From NCBI RefSeq assembly GCF_004361735.1, contig NZ_SNVV01000001.1:248001-312000 (forward strand): DNA of 64,000 nt, read 5' to 3'. Every line of letters starts with the position of its first letter. The first letter of the stretch is position 1. The stretch is from Azoarcus indigens. Its GTDB lineage: Bacteria; Pseudomonadota; Gammaproteobacteria; Burkholderiales; Rhodocyclaceae. The notes beneath the pieces were generated by a model, which worked only from the letters and a program-made list of their open reading frames with translations, was not told where the DNA came from and did not search any database. Below, in pieces: positions 42,375-51,298 of this stretch. A program made the translations under genes and the position numbers.

Positions 42375-45300
42375 ATGAACAAACTCGCCTTCGCCCTCAT
42401 CCGCAACCGCCACGGCCAGCTCCAGGCCGTGCCCGAAACCGCCCGCCTGCGCGGTATGCCGGGCGCTGCTTCGCCCACGCCAAGCGCCCTTCCGGCCCGC
42501 CTGCGCACCGCCCTCAAACCCCTGGCGACGGCCTTGTCCGCCGGCCTGCTCGCCCTCGGCGCCCACAGCGCCCTGGCCGGTACCTACGTCGTCACCAGCA
42601 ACAACGACAGCGGCGCCGGCACCCTGCGTGAGGCCATCGACAACGCCAATGCGGACGACGGCAGCACGATTGCGTTCATCGCGCCGACCGACCTGGACCT
42701 GCTCTCCGGCCTGCCCACCTTCACTGCGACGACCACCCTGGGTGTGGGTGCCGCCGTCAGCATTTCCGGCGGCAGTCTGGACCTGGGCAGCAGCAGCCTC
42801 ACCACCACCGGCGCCGGCAGTCTCAGCATCGGCAACGGCACCGCCGGCAACAACGGCGCCGACAACTCGAATGGCCATGCCGGGCACGGTACTTCGGGCG
42901 GCAACGCCAGCTCCGGCGTGAGCGGAACAGGTTTTTCCCTCACCAACGGCATCACGCTAAGCGGTGGCAGCGGTGGCAACGGCGGCAACGGCGGTATTGC
43001 TTCCGGATGGGGCTTGGGTGGGCGCGGTGGTGCCGGCGGCGCGGGTGGCACGGGGGTTAGCGGCACAGGCTTCGTGCTGAGCAATGGCGGCTCCTTGAGC
43101 GGCGGCGCTGGCGGCAACGGCGGCAACAGCGGCTCCTCCTACAGCAACGGTTACACGGGTGGCGTAGGGGGCTCGGGTGGCGCGGGCGTCAACGGCACAG
43201 GGTTTACGCTGACCAATAGCGGCTCCGTGACGGGCGGCAGCGGTGGCAACGGTGGCAGCGGTGGCGACTCTTCCTCTACTTCCGGCAAGTACTCCGCAGG
43301 GAATGGTGGCGCGGGTGGCGCTGGCGGTGCAGGCGTTACCGGATCGAGCTTCATCCTGAACAATACCGGCACCATCACCGGAGGAACTGGCGGTTCCGGA
43401 GGCGCCGGCGGCACCAACCAGTACTACCCGGGCTCGCCCGGCGCCAGCGGCGTCGGCGCCGCCGGCGTCGTCTCCACCGGATCCAGCACCATCACCAACG
43501 CCGGCACCATCTCCGGCGGGCTCGACGGCAGCGGCACGATCCGCGCCAATGCGGTTTCCCTGTCCGGCGGCGCAAACGAGCTGATCATCCATGACGGCGC
43601 CGTCTTCATCGGCAATGTGGTCAGCACCAGCGGCAATACCAATGGCGGCGACACCCTGACCCTGGGCGGCAGCACCGATGGCAGCTTCGCCCTCTCCAAC
43701 ATCGGCAGCGGCGCCCAGTTCCAGGGCTTTGCCAACTACAGCAAGGCCGGCGACAGCACCTGGACGCTCACCGGCACCACCACCGAAGTCACCAACTGGA
43801 CCATCAAGCAGGGCACGCTGAGCATTGCCTCGGATGCCGCCCTGGGCTCCGCCAGCAGCGTGCTGACGCTCAATGGCGGCACGCTGCTGAGCACCAGCAG
43901 CTTCACCAACGCCCATGCCATTGCACTGGGCAGCAGCGGCGGCACGCTGAGCAGCGATGCCGCCACCAGCACGTTCTCCGGGGTCATCAGCGGCAGTGGC
44001 AACCTGACGGTCAGCGGCAGTGCCGCCACCGTGTTTACCGCCGCCAACACCTACACCGGCACCACCACCATCGCCAGCGGCAGCAGCCTGCAGATCGGCA
44101 ACGGCGGCACCACCGGCCGCCTGGGCACCGGCGCAGTCACCAATAACGGCAGCCTGAGCTTCAACCGCTCCGATAACCAGACCGTCGCCAACCAGATCTC
44201 CGGCAGCGGCAGTCTCACGATCAGCGGCAGCGGTGCCACCATCCTCACCGCTGACAACAGCTACACCGGCACCACCACCATCGCCAGCGGCAGCAGCCTG
44301 CAGGTCGGCGATGGCGGCACCAGCGGCAGCCTGGGCAGCGGTGCCGTCATCAACAGTGGCGACTTGCTCTTCTACCGCTCAGACAACCATACCGTTGCCA
44401 ACCAGATATCCGGCCTGGGCGCTGTTGTGCTGAGCAGCGGCACCACGCTATTCACCGCCGACAACAGCTACCAGGGCGGCACCCACATCCAGTCCGGCAG
44501 CACCCTGCAGATCGGCGATGGCGGCACCACCGGCAGCCTGGGGACGGGCAACGTAAGCAACAGCGGCAGCCTGGTGTTCAACCGCAGCAATGCCTACACC
44601 GTCGCCAACCAGATCTCCGGCAACGGCAGCCTGACGGTGGCCGCCGGCACGCTGACCCTCACCGCCGCCAACCTCTACACCGGTGCCACCACCGTCGATA
44701 GCGGCGCCGCGCTGAAGCTGACCGATGGCGCCAGCCTGGCCAGCACCACGGTCACCGTGTCCAACGGCGCCACCTTCAGCGCCCAGAACAGCAGCGTGGC
44801 GGGCAACCTCACCAATAGCGGCAGCGTTGCCGTGGCCGCCGGCAAGACGCTGGCCGTGGGCGGCAACTTCAGCTCGACCGGCAACCTCACGCTGGAAGTC
44901 GCCAGCATGAGCAGCTACGCCCAGATCGACGTGACCGGCTCCGCCAGCCTGAGCGGAACGCTCCACATCGACGCCGCTTCCGCCGTCGGCCTCACCAGCG
45001 GCTCGCTCGCCTCGGTGATCCATGCCGACGCGGGCATCAACCCCGGCAGCTTCACCAGCGTCACCGACAACAGCCTGCTGTTCGACTTTGCCGCCACCTA
45101 TGGCGCAAACGATGTCGGCCTGACGATCAGTGCAGCCTCCACGCCCCCCTCCAACAACAGTTCGACCGTGTTGGGCAGCGCGCAGGCCTTCGACAACCGC
45201 GCTGGCTATGGCGCCGCTAGGGTGCTCGACCAGCTTTTCACCGCCTCGCCCACCAGCGAGCTGGCGCTGCTCTTCGTACCGCTGACCAACCAGCAGGAAG

Positions 45301-46271
45301 TCTCCAACGCGCTCAGCCAGGCTCTGCCGCTGCTCACCGGTGGCAACACCGCGGCGAGCCGCAATACCCTGGACAGCATCAACCGCCAGGTGCAAATCCG
45401 CATGGATGAGATGCGCGGCCAGGCGTCCGGCGATGCCGTGCTGGGCGACAAGCATTTCTGGGTGAAACCCTTCGGCACCTGGACCGACCAGGATTCCCGC
45501 CAGGGCGTGAGCGGCTACGACGCCGAAACCTACGGCCTGGCCCTGGGCGTGGATGGCGAACTGAACGGCGCGCTGCGCCTGGGCCTGGCCTTCGCCTACG
45601 CGAAGACCGACATCGACGCCAAGGGCGGCGCCAGCCAGCGCGCCGACATCGACCTCTACCAATTGAGCGCCTACGGCAGCTACAGCCTGAGCGAGGCGAC
45701 CGCCATCGACTTCCACGCCGGCATCGGCCGTAACCGCAATGAGGGCCGCCGCCACATCGCCTTCGCTTCCAGCGTGGCCAAGGCGGACTTCGACAGCGAT
45801 ACCGCCTATGTGGGCATCGGCATCGGCCACCGCTTCGACCTCGGAGCGAAGACCCATTTCACTCCCTCGATCCGGGCCGACTACAGCTGGATACGCGATG
45901 AGTCCTACACCGAGAAGGGCGCTGGCGCGCTCAACCTGGATGTGGATAGCCGCAGCAGCGAGGCGCTGGTGATCGGGCTGGATGGCAAGCTGGTGCATCA
46001 GTTCAATGCGCAATCCTCGCTGCTCGCCAACGTGGGCGTGGGTTACGACACGCTGAACGAGCGCTCGTCCGTCACCGCCGCCTTCGCCGGCGCGCCGGGG
46101 GCAGCCTTCCGCACCGAAGGCCTCAAGCAGGAACCCTGGCTGGTGCGCGGCGGTATCGGGGCGGTGTTCAAGACCGCCGGCGGCCTGGAGATCACCGGCC
46201 GCTACGACGCCGAGTACCGCGAGGACTTCCTCAGCCAGACGGCCTCGGTGAAGCTGGACTGGGCGTTCTGA
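42375..46271 (+). CDS. type Va autotransporter with Gly-rich and repeat-containing passenger
   Basis: A 1298-residue autotransporter. Residues 1-27 resemble an extended signal peptide region (MNKLAFALIRNRHGQLQAVP), followed by a hydrophobic core ending about HSALAG (64-69). The passenger begins with a beta-helix start motif (VVTSNNDSGAGTLREAIDNA), then a Gly/Asn/Ser-rich zone (about 190-355, SGGNGGNGG-like runs) and about four 69-residue repeats (TGTTTIASGSSLQIG units; about 558-800). The last 280 residues form the outer-membrane barrel, ending SQTASVKLDWAF. A large surface adhesin-like rod is expected. Tyrosines are scarce in the Gly-rich zone and lie in isolated turns (SSYSNGYTGG, NQYYPG). 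Last gene of the sulfotransferase unit. Confidence 0.93.
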   Translation: MNKLAFALIRNRHGQLQAVPETARLRGMPGAASPTPSALPARLRTALKPLATALSAGLLALGAHSALAGTYVVTSNNDSGAGTLREAIDNANADDGSTIAFIAPTDLDLLSGLPTFTATTTLGVGAAVSISGGSLDLGSSSLTTTGAGSLSIGNGTAGNNGADNSNGHAGHGTSGGNASSGVSGTGFSLTNGITLSGGSGGNGGNGGIASGWGLGGRGGAGGAGGTGVSGTGFVLSNGGSLSGGAGGNGGNSGSSYSNGYTGGVGGSGGAGVNGTGFTLTNSGSVTGGSGGNGGSGGDSSSTSGKYSAGNGGAGGAGGAGVTGSSFILNNTGTITGGTGGSGGAGGTNQYYPGSPGASGVGAAGVVSTGSSTITNAGTISGGLDGSGTIRANAVSLSGGANELIIHDGAVFIGNVVSTSGNTNGGDTLTLGGSTDGSFALSNIGSGAQFQGFANYSKAGDSTWTLTGTTTEVTNWTIKQGTLSIASDAALGSASSVLTLNGGTLLSTSSFTNAHAIALGSSGGTLSSDAATSTFSGVISGSGNLTVSGSAATVFTAANTYTGTTTIASGSSLQIGNGGTTGRLGTGAVTNNGSLSFNRSDNQTVANQISGSGSLTISGSGATILTADNSYTGTTTIASGSSLQVGDGGTSGSLGSGAVINSGDLLFYRSDNHTVANQISGLGAVVLSSGTTLFTADNSYQGGTHIQSGSTLQIGDGGTTGSLGTGNVSNSGSLVFNRSNAYTVANQISGNGSLTVAAGTLTLTAANLYTGATTVDSGAALKLTDGASLASTTVTVSNGATFSAQNSSVAGNLTNSGSVAVAAGKTLAVGGNFSSTGNLTLEVASMSSYAQIDVTGSASLSGTLHIDAASAVGLTSGSLASVIHADAGINPGSFTSVTDNSLLFDFAATYGANDVGLTISAASTPPSNNSSTVLGSAQAFDNRAGYGAARVLDQLFTASPTSELALLFVPLTNQQEVSNALSQALPLLTGGNTAASRNTLDSINRQVQIRMDEMRGQASGDAVLGDKHFWVKPFGTWTDQDSRQGVSGYDAETYGLALGVDGELNGALRLGLAFAYAKTDIDAKGGASQRADIDLYQLSAYGSYSLSEATAIDFHAGIGRNRNEGRRHIAFASSVAKADFDSDTAYVGIGIGHRFDLGAKTHFTPSIRADYSWIRDESYTEKGAGALNLDVDSRSSEALVIGLDGKLVHQFNAQSSLLANVGVGYDTLNERSSVTAAFAGAPGAAFRTEGLKQEPWLVRGGIGAVFKTAGGLEITGRYDAEYREDFLSQTASVKLDWAF
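44051..44880 (+). repeat. about 207-bp passenger repeats in the autotransporter gene
   Basis: Equivalent points (the CTAC of the SYTG/TYTG codons) occur at 44051, 44261, 44468 and 44675, spacing 210, 207 and 207 bp. Each unit encodes about 69 residues beginning near YTGTTTIASGSSLQIGNGG; the last unit is the most diverged. Confidence 0.75.
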
Positions 46272-46288
46272 GCGCCTGCGGCAAGCTC

Positions 46289-46316
46289 CGCCTGCCCGGC
46301 CTGCGCCGGGCGGGCG
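46289..46316. terminator. convergent hairpin between autotransporter and M48 genes
   Basis: CGCCTGCCCGGC (46289-46300) pairs with GCCGGGCGGGCG (46305-46316) around CTGC with a single mismatch. No T-run follows, so it may be only a weak or bidirectional terminator. Confidence 0.4.
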
Positions 46317-46385
46317 AGGCCGGGCCGCCTCCATGCCTGGCTACTCGAAGTCCCGGCAGCACGCCGGGCGCCGGGCAGCCCCCTT

Positions 46386-47852
46386 TCAGCGCTTGGCCTG
46401 CTCCTTCGGCGGCTCCACCGCGGCGGCATCGCAGGCGCGCTTGGCTTCGGGGTAGACCAGGCCGCACTTGATCAGCAGCGGCCCGACCTCGTCCGTTTTC
46501 TTCATCAGCCGGTTGAGGCGGATGCGCGCCACCAGCCATTCCGGGTTGTCCTCGAAGCGCTGCTCCGCCTTGTCCACCCAGCCCAGCGCATCCTTGTACC
46601 GACGCCCTTCCTCGTTGAAAGCGATCATCTCGCTGTACAGCACCGGTACCGGGTCGGGTGACTTGAGGGCCGTCTCCAGGTAGCGCTGGGTGGCCTTGCG
46701 GTCGTTCAGCGCCGCGGCGGCCTTCGCCGCCACCCAGTTGGGGTAGGCGTGGGACGCCGCCTCGCCCTTCAGCGCCTTCTGCGCCAGGGCCAGCGCCTCC
46801 TTGTTCCTGCCCTGGCGGTGCAGCGCGGCGGCATTGAAGGCGTCGGTGTAGCTCTTCAGCATTGCGGCCACCTTGGGCTGCTTGCGGAAGCGCTCCCATT
46901 CCTGGACCCGCGGCTGGCCGATCTCGACTTCGTCGTAGTGGCGGCGCTGGTACTCGCCCAGGGCGTCGATGCGCTTGCCGGTCTCCGGGTGCTGGGCGGA
47001 AACGTCGCCGGCCACCCGTTCGAACAGCTGCCCCAGGGCCTTGGAGAGGTCGGTCTTCGCCATCTCGCCCAGGCGTTGCTGGAAATCCGTTTCCGACTCG
47101 TGGTTGTGCTTCTCCCAGGCCTCCAGCTTGGCCAGCATGTCCTGCATGGACAGCGGCACGTAGCCGGCGCTGATGAGCAGATCGAAGCCGAGCAGGTCGG
47201 CCTCGGTTTCCTGGCGGCGGTTCCAGGCCGGCATCACCACCTTCTGCGTCAGCTCGGTGAGCAGCATGAAGCTCGCCAGCTCCTTGGTATCGCCGGTGCT
47301 GGCCTGCTTCTTCTCCAGCGCGTTGCGCACCGCCACCGCCGTCAGCTGCAGGGTTTCCGCCCGCTTCTGGGTGAGGCCGACGATGTCGGAGTTGTGGTGG
47401 TGCAGCAGCACATGGGCGGTTTCATGGGCGATCAGCGCCGCCAGTTCGTCCTCGTTCTCCAGCGCGTTCAGCCAGTACATGGAGAGATAAACGTTGCCGT
47501 CCGGGCTGGAATAGGCCACCGGCCGGTCGGTCGCGATCAGGACCACCCGGCCCGGCACCTCGCTCACCCCGCTGGCGGCGAGGATGCGCTGATGCACCGC
47601 GGCGAGCTGGCGTTCGATGTCGGCCTGGCGGATGTAGCCCAGGCTCTGCCCCTTCATCCGCGACAGGTCCTTGTCGGCGCCGACGGCCAGGCCGGACTGC
47701 TCATATGCCCCGGCTGCCAGCTTCGTCTTCAGGGGAGCGCTTTCCCCCGGGCTTTCCACCCAGCCGGCCACGGTATCGGTGCCGCTCTTCACCGTGGCGC
47801 AGCCGGTGAGCAAGGCAAGGGCGATGGGCAGGACGCAGGGCAGGACTCTCAT
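46386..47852 (-). CDS. M48-family zinc metalloprotease lipoprotein
   Basis: A 488-residue lipoprotein (lipobox LLTGC, Cys18). Zinc site H143-E-T-A-H147 in LIAHETAHVLLHHH, with third ligand Glu217 in ETEADLLGFD. The C-terminal third is helical with TPR-like pairs (AALHRQGRNKEALALAQKAL, AKAAAALNDRKATQRYLETA), as in BepA/LoiP-type envelope proteases. It is expected to degrade or chaperone proteins in the periplasm or outer membrane. It overlaps the upstream SH3-like gene by 4 bp and faces the autotransporter gene tail to tail. Confidence 0.92.
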   Translation of the reverse strand: MRVLPCVLPIALALLTGCATVKSGTDTVAGWVESPGESAPLKTKLAAGAYEQSGLAVGADKDLSRMKGQSLGYIRQADIERQLAAVHQRILAASGVSEVPGRVVLIATDRPVAYSSPDGNVYLSMYWLNALENEDELAALIAHETAHVLLHHHNSDIVGLTQKRAETLQLTAVAVRNALEKKQASTGDTKELASFMLLTELTQKVVMPAWNRRQETEADLLGFDLLISAGYVPLSMQDMLAKLEAWEKHNHESETDFQQRLGEMAKTDLSKALGQLFERVAGDVSAQHPETGKRIDALGEYQRRHYDEVEIGQPRVQEWERFRKQPKVAAMLKSYTDAFNAAALHRQGRNKEALALAQKALKGEAASHAYPNWVAAKAAAALNDRKATQRYLETALKSPDPVPVLYSEMIAFNEEGRRYKDALGWVDKAEQRFEDNPEWLVARIRLNRLMKKTDEVGPLLIKCGLVYPEAKRACDAAAVEPPKEQAKR

Positions 47853-48247
47853 GGCTTCTTCACCCTGTCCGCATCGCCGATGGCGCGGGTGCCGCCTACC
47901 GCCACGCCCTTGTCCTCGGCGATGCCCCCTGCGGTCACCGCCTGGGAAGCCGTGCCGCCCAGGCGCACCTCGTTCTTCTTGACCCAGCCGTCGCCCACCG
48001 GCGTGCTGACGTTGAAGAAAGCGCTATCGACGAACTTCGGCTGCAGCAGCTTCCACGACAGCGTGGTGGGATAGGCGGATTTCTGCAGTTCGGCGATGAC
48101 CTTGCCCCGCGGCACGTCATAAAGCCTGACGACGCTGGTGGACAGCCGCTCTACCACCTCCTGGCCGTCCGCCGCGGCGGCATGCGGCAGCTGCAGGGCC
48201 AGGGACGCCAGCAGCGCTATATGGATGAACTTTCCCGGGACAGACAT
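47849..48247 (-). CDS. periplasmic SH3-like small protein
   Basis: A 132-residue protein with signal peptide (IHIALLASLALQLPHAAAAD). The mature part resembles a bacterial SH3 domain (STSVVRLYDVPRGKVIAELQ, TPVGDGWVKKNEVRLGG), followed by a Gly/Ala tail. A strong AGGAGGAG ribosome site lies inside the end of the CHASE2 gene, so it starts 31 bp before that gene stops. SH3-like periplasmic domains usually bind peptidoglycan or protein partners. Sandwiched by overlap between CHASE2 and M48 genes, it probably joins them in one complex or pathway. Confidence 0.75.
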   Translation of the reverse strand: MSVPGKFIHIALLASLALQLPHAAAADGQEVVERLSTSVVRLYDVPRGKVIAELQKSAYPTTLSWKLLQPKFVDSAFFNVSTPVGDGWVKKNEVRLGGTASQAVTAGGIAEDKGVAVGGTRAIGDADRVKKP

Positions 48248-49887
48248 GGCGATCTCCTCCTAGACGTCAATCTACAAAGCACGGCGTGGGTCACGCCGAC
48301 AACCAGCCGCTCCAGCACCGGCGCCACCGCCGGCAGCCCGCGGCGCAGGCGGTGCGCCTCGCGGTGCCAGCCGTCCAGCGCGGCCTGCAGCATCACCACC
48401 ACCTCGAACATCGCAATCCAGGTCAGTACATAGATGGGGCCCAGATCCAGCCAGAAATAGGCGGCCACGGAAAGCAGCCCGCCCAGCAGCAGGAAGCCCA
48501 GGTAGGCCGGGCAGAAGGTCGCGCGGATCAACAGGTAGAGGGCGGCAGCGGCCAGCACGCCGGCATAGGCGGAGGGCCAGGCCATGAGCGCGATGGCGAG
48601 CAGCGGCAGGCCGGCCGGCAGCAGGCACCAGCGCAGTCTGGCCAGCCGCGCCAGCCGCCAGACCCCGCTCCTGCGGGTGGCCGCCCGCAGCCGGCGGGCC
48701 AGCGGGGGCAGCAAGACCACCGCGATGGCGCTGAGCACCAGCATGGCATCGTAGAAGCCCACGCCCCAGGAGGCCGGCAGGGACTGGACCCAGGCGATCA
48801 TCGCCCCTTGGTGCTTGACGCCGGACGGCCCGTAGGTCATCAGGTTGTCGTAGGCCATCGCATGCACGAACACGCCGGGCAGTTGGCCATGCAGGGCCAC
48901 CGGCCACTGGTCGCCGCTCAACTCCAGCCTGCCGCCGTAGAAGATCGCCCGGCCCTCGACCAGCGCCCGGCGCGGCGCGTCCTCCATGTCGAGCAGCTGC
49001 GTCACCGTGAGCACGTCGATCAGGGGACAGCGCAGGCGTGCCGCCTCCAGCCCATCGGTGAACAGGCTGCCCAGGCCGCGCACGCAGTGCTTCTGTTCGG
49101 CCGCGGCGGAAGGCTCCGCTACCCAGACGATCTCCATGGTGCCCGGCGCGGCCGCGCGCTGCGCCTCGTCCAGCAGCGCGTAGGCGGGCGAGAAAGGCGC
49201 CTTCGTGCATTCGGGCCGCTCGCAGTCTGCGCCGTGGTCGCGATAGAGCACGACGCCGTCCTCGCCGGGCCAGTCGAGGCTGATATTGACCGGCAGCAGC
49301 CGCCCGCCCTCCTCCGCAGCGCGCGCGAGCCGGCATCCGCCCCCGGGCGGCTCCAGCAAGCGCTTCGCCAGCCCGGGCACGACGCCCCAGCAATCGCTGC
49401 CTTCCGACGGCGCGCCGAAAACGCCCAGCAACAACGGCAGGGGCGGCTGGCGGACGGCCAGCGCATCGATCTGCTCCTCCAGCACCGCCATGGACTCGCG
49501 GTCGCCGCGGTCGTCCTTGAAGGAGAAGTCGATGAAGATGGACTGGGCGCCATCCTCCGCCAGGCGGCGCAGCAGATCAGCATGCAGATCGTAAGGCGGC
49601 GGATAGGCGTAGCCGAGGGCGGCCAGGTCGCCTTCGCTCAGCAGGACCACCAGCGGCTTGCCCACCTGCTGGCCGGCAGGCCAGCGGGCCTCGCGGCGAT
49701 GCATGTAGTCCGGCGTCACCAGATGGGCGGCGACGATCTGCGAGGCGTTGCCCAGCAGCTTGTCCAGATTGGCGACTTCCCGCACCAGGCAGGCCAGCAG
49801 GAACAGCACGCCGATGCGCAGCAGCGACCGGCCCGCAGCGCGGAGCGCGTTCGAAGCCCGGCGTGGCCCTGGGCTGGCGGCATGCAT
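48217..49887 (-). CDS. CHASE2-domain membrane protein without a known output domain
   Basis: A protein of about 556 residues. One N-terminal membrane helix (LLRIGVLFLLACLVREVANL) is followed by an approximately 340-residue periplasmic CHASE2 region (QSIFIDFSFKDDRGDRES, FYGGRLELSGDQWPVALHGQ, PGVFVHAMAYDNLMTYG). Several hydrophobic C-terminal helices follow (FYDAMLVLSAIAVVLLPP; LPLLAIALMAWPSAYAGVLA; YLGFLLLGGLLSVAAYF; YVLTWIAMFEVVVML). CHASE2 usually feeds a kinase, cyclase or phosphatase, but here the protein ends with a short Arg-rich tail. ATG 49887 is used; a longer TTG start at 49935 is possible. It overlaps the SH3-like gene and probably senses an envelope signal for the M48 protease. Confidence 0.85.
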   Translation of the reverse strand: MHAASPGPRRASNALRAAGRSLLRIGVLFLLACLVREVANLDKLLGNASQIVAAHLVTPDYMHRREARWPAGQQVGKPLVVLLSEGDLAALGYAYPPPYDLHADLLRRLAEDGAQSIFIDFSFKDDRGDRESMAVLEEQIDALAVRQPPLPLLLGVFGAPSEGSDCWGVVPGLAKRLLEPPGGGCRLARAAEEGGRLLPVNISLDWPGEDGVVLYRDHGADCERPECTKAPFSPAYALLDEAQRAAAPGTMEIVWVAEPSAAAEQKHCVRGLGSLFTDGLEAARLRCPLIDVLTVTQLLDMEDAPRRALVEGRAIFYGGRLELSGDQWPVALHGQLPGVFVHAMAYDNLMTYGPSGVKHQGAMIAWVQSLPASWGVGFYDAMLVLSAIAVVLLPPLARRLRAATRRSGVWRLARLARLRWCLLPAGLPLLAIALMAWPSAYAGVLAAAALYLLIRATFCPAYLGFLLLGGLLSVAAYFWLDLGPIYVLTWIAMFEVVVMLQAALDGWHREAHRLRRGLPAVAPVLERLVVGVTHAVLCRLTSRRRSPCLSRESSSI

Positions 49888-50099
49888 TGGCGTCGGACTC
49901 CCGCAGCCGCCCCGGCCCCGGGGATCAAGGCTCAAAGAGGCGCACTGGAAGCCAGAACGCTAATCGACGGGGCATAGCGTTGCAAGATGTATCAAGGCCT
50001 TTTGCATACCCGAAGCGGGAAATCTTCACCGGACTGAAAGACGGGGAGGCAGGCCACGGTTGCGGCCCGCCCGCCCATGCCAGGCCGGAGATGCCCGGC

Positions 50100-50459
50100 T
50101 CAGGCGGATGCCGTCGCCGGCATCGCCTCCTCGAAGGCCGCCACTGCGTTCGCCGCATACATCAGGGAGGGGCCCCCTCCCATGTATACCGCAATGCCCA
50201 GGGTCTCCTGCACCTCCTCCGGTGTGGCGCCCAGGCGGGCCAGGGCCTGGGTATGGAAGCCGATGCAACCGTCGCAGCGAGCGGCGACGCCGATGGCCAG
50301 CGCAATCAACTCCTTGGTCTTGGCGTCCAGCGCACCGGCGGCGAGCGCAGCCTTGCCCAAAGCGCCAAAAGCCTGCATCAGCGCGGGCTGGCCGCTTCTC
50401 ATCGGAGCCAGGTTTGCGCTGATTTCACGGGTAAGTTCCTTGTAGGACTGGGCGGACAT
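50100..50459 (-). CDS. AhpD-like carboxymuconolactone-decarboxylase-family protein
   Basis: A 119-residue helical protein. The CxxC-H active-site motif is ARCDGCIGFHTQALARLG, followed by LGIAVYMGGGPSLMYAANAV. Close relatives are small thiol-dependent peroxidase-like proteins. An AAGGAG site precedes the ATG. It is divergent from the YgaP-like rhodanese across a gap with a BigR/YgaV-like operator; this link suggests a role in handling reactive sulfur or peroxide. Confidence 0.87.
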   Translation of the reverse strand: MSAQSYKELTREISANLAPMRSGQPALMQAFGALGKAALAAGALDAKTKELIALAIGVAARCDGCIGFHTQALARLGATPEEVQETLGIAVYMGGGPSLMYAANAVAAFEEAMPATASA

Positions 50460-50591
50460 GCGAAAGACTCCTTGCGATGGGGAAAGAGAAACAAGCGGGG
50501 AAACAAGCGAGATACGAGGGAAAACGATGAAGGCACCTGAAGGGGAAACGGTGCAGGGGCAGCGCCCCGGGCACCGTCCGTCCTTCTTTCA

Positions 50592-50605
50592 TTAGAATAA
50601 TCTAA
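50592..50605. promoter_or_regulatory. BigR/YgaV-like operator candidate
   Basis: TTAGA (50592-50596) and TCTAA (50601-50605) form a dyad with a 4-bp spacer; a further ATTAGA...TAA stretch follows to about 50619. The AT-rich ATTAG/CTAAT words resemble sites for the sulfane-sulfur or sulfide-responsive ArsR regulators BigR, SqrR and YgaV, and it lies between the AhpD-like gene and a YgaP-like rhodanese gene. No such regulator gene is adjacent. Confidence 0.55.
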
Positions 50606-50713
50606 ATTAGAAAATGCTAAAATATCCTCACTGCAGATTCCCTCTCCTTCCCTCTTCAACTTCCCCAACCCGCCCGCACGCATGCCGAGTGCGGCTTCAG
50701 AGCGACCGCCACC

Positions 50714-51247
50714 ATGAGTCTGAAAACCCTTTCCCCCGCCGCCGCCCAGCGCCTGATCGCCGACGGCGCCCTGCTGATCGATATCCGCAACCCCGACGAA
50801 CATGCACGCGAGCACATCCCCGGCGGCCGCCTCATTCCGCTGGGCCAGATGTCCGCGCAGCCGCCCGCCGTGCCGCCCGGCGCCACCGTCGTCTTCCACT
50901 GTCGCTCCGGCCAGCGCACGCAGATGAACGCCGCGGCGCTGGCGGCCTGCGTCAACTGCGAGGCTTATCTGCTGGAGGGCGGCCTGGATGGCTGGAAGCG
51001 CGCCGGCCTGCCGGTGGCAGCCGACCGCAGCCAGCCGCTGGAGCTGAACCGCCAGGTCCAGATCGCCGCCGGCAGCCTCGCCCTGGCCGGCGCGGTGCTG
51101 GGCGCCACCGTGTCGCCCTGGTTCCATCTGCTGTCCGGCTTTGTCGGCGCCGGCCTGGTCTTCGCTGGTCTGTCGGGCTTCTGCGGCATGGCCCACCTGC
51201 TCGCGCGCATGCCGTGGAACCGCCGGGCTCTCACGGGCCAGCGTTGA
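50714..51247 (+). CDS. rhodanese with C-terminal membrane domain (YgaP-like, DUF2892)
   Basis: A 177-residue inner-membrane sulfurtransferase. Rhodanese domain (about 1-105): [20 protein letters not shown] and active-site cysteine in [14 protein letters not shown]. Then two membrane helices of the DUF2892 type, with the second ending [19 protein letters not shown] as in YgaP. It should carry persulfide at the inner membrane. Upstream sits a BigR/YgaV-like site, as in the ygaVP arrangement. Downstream a decayed gene and a terminator follow. Confidence 0.9.
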   Translation: MSLKTLSPAAAQRLIADGALLIDIRNPDEHAREHIPGGRLIPLGQMSAQPPAVPPGATVVFHCRSGQRTQMNAAALAACVNCEAYLLEGGLDGWKRAGLPVAADRSQPLELNRQVQIAAGSLALAGAVLGATVSPWFHLLSGFVGAGLVFAGLSGFCGMAHLLARMPWNRRALTGQR

Positions 51248-51298
51248 ATATTGTCTCCCGGGTCCCAGGGGCCCCCACCCTCCTGCACCTTCGGTTCA

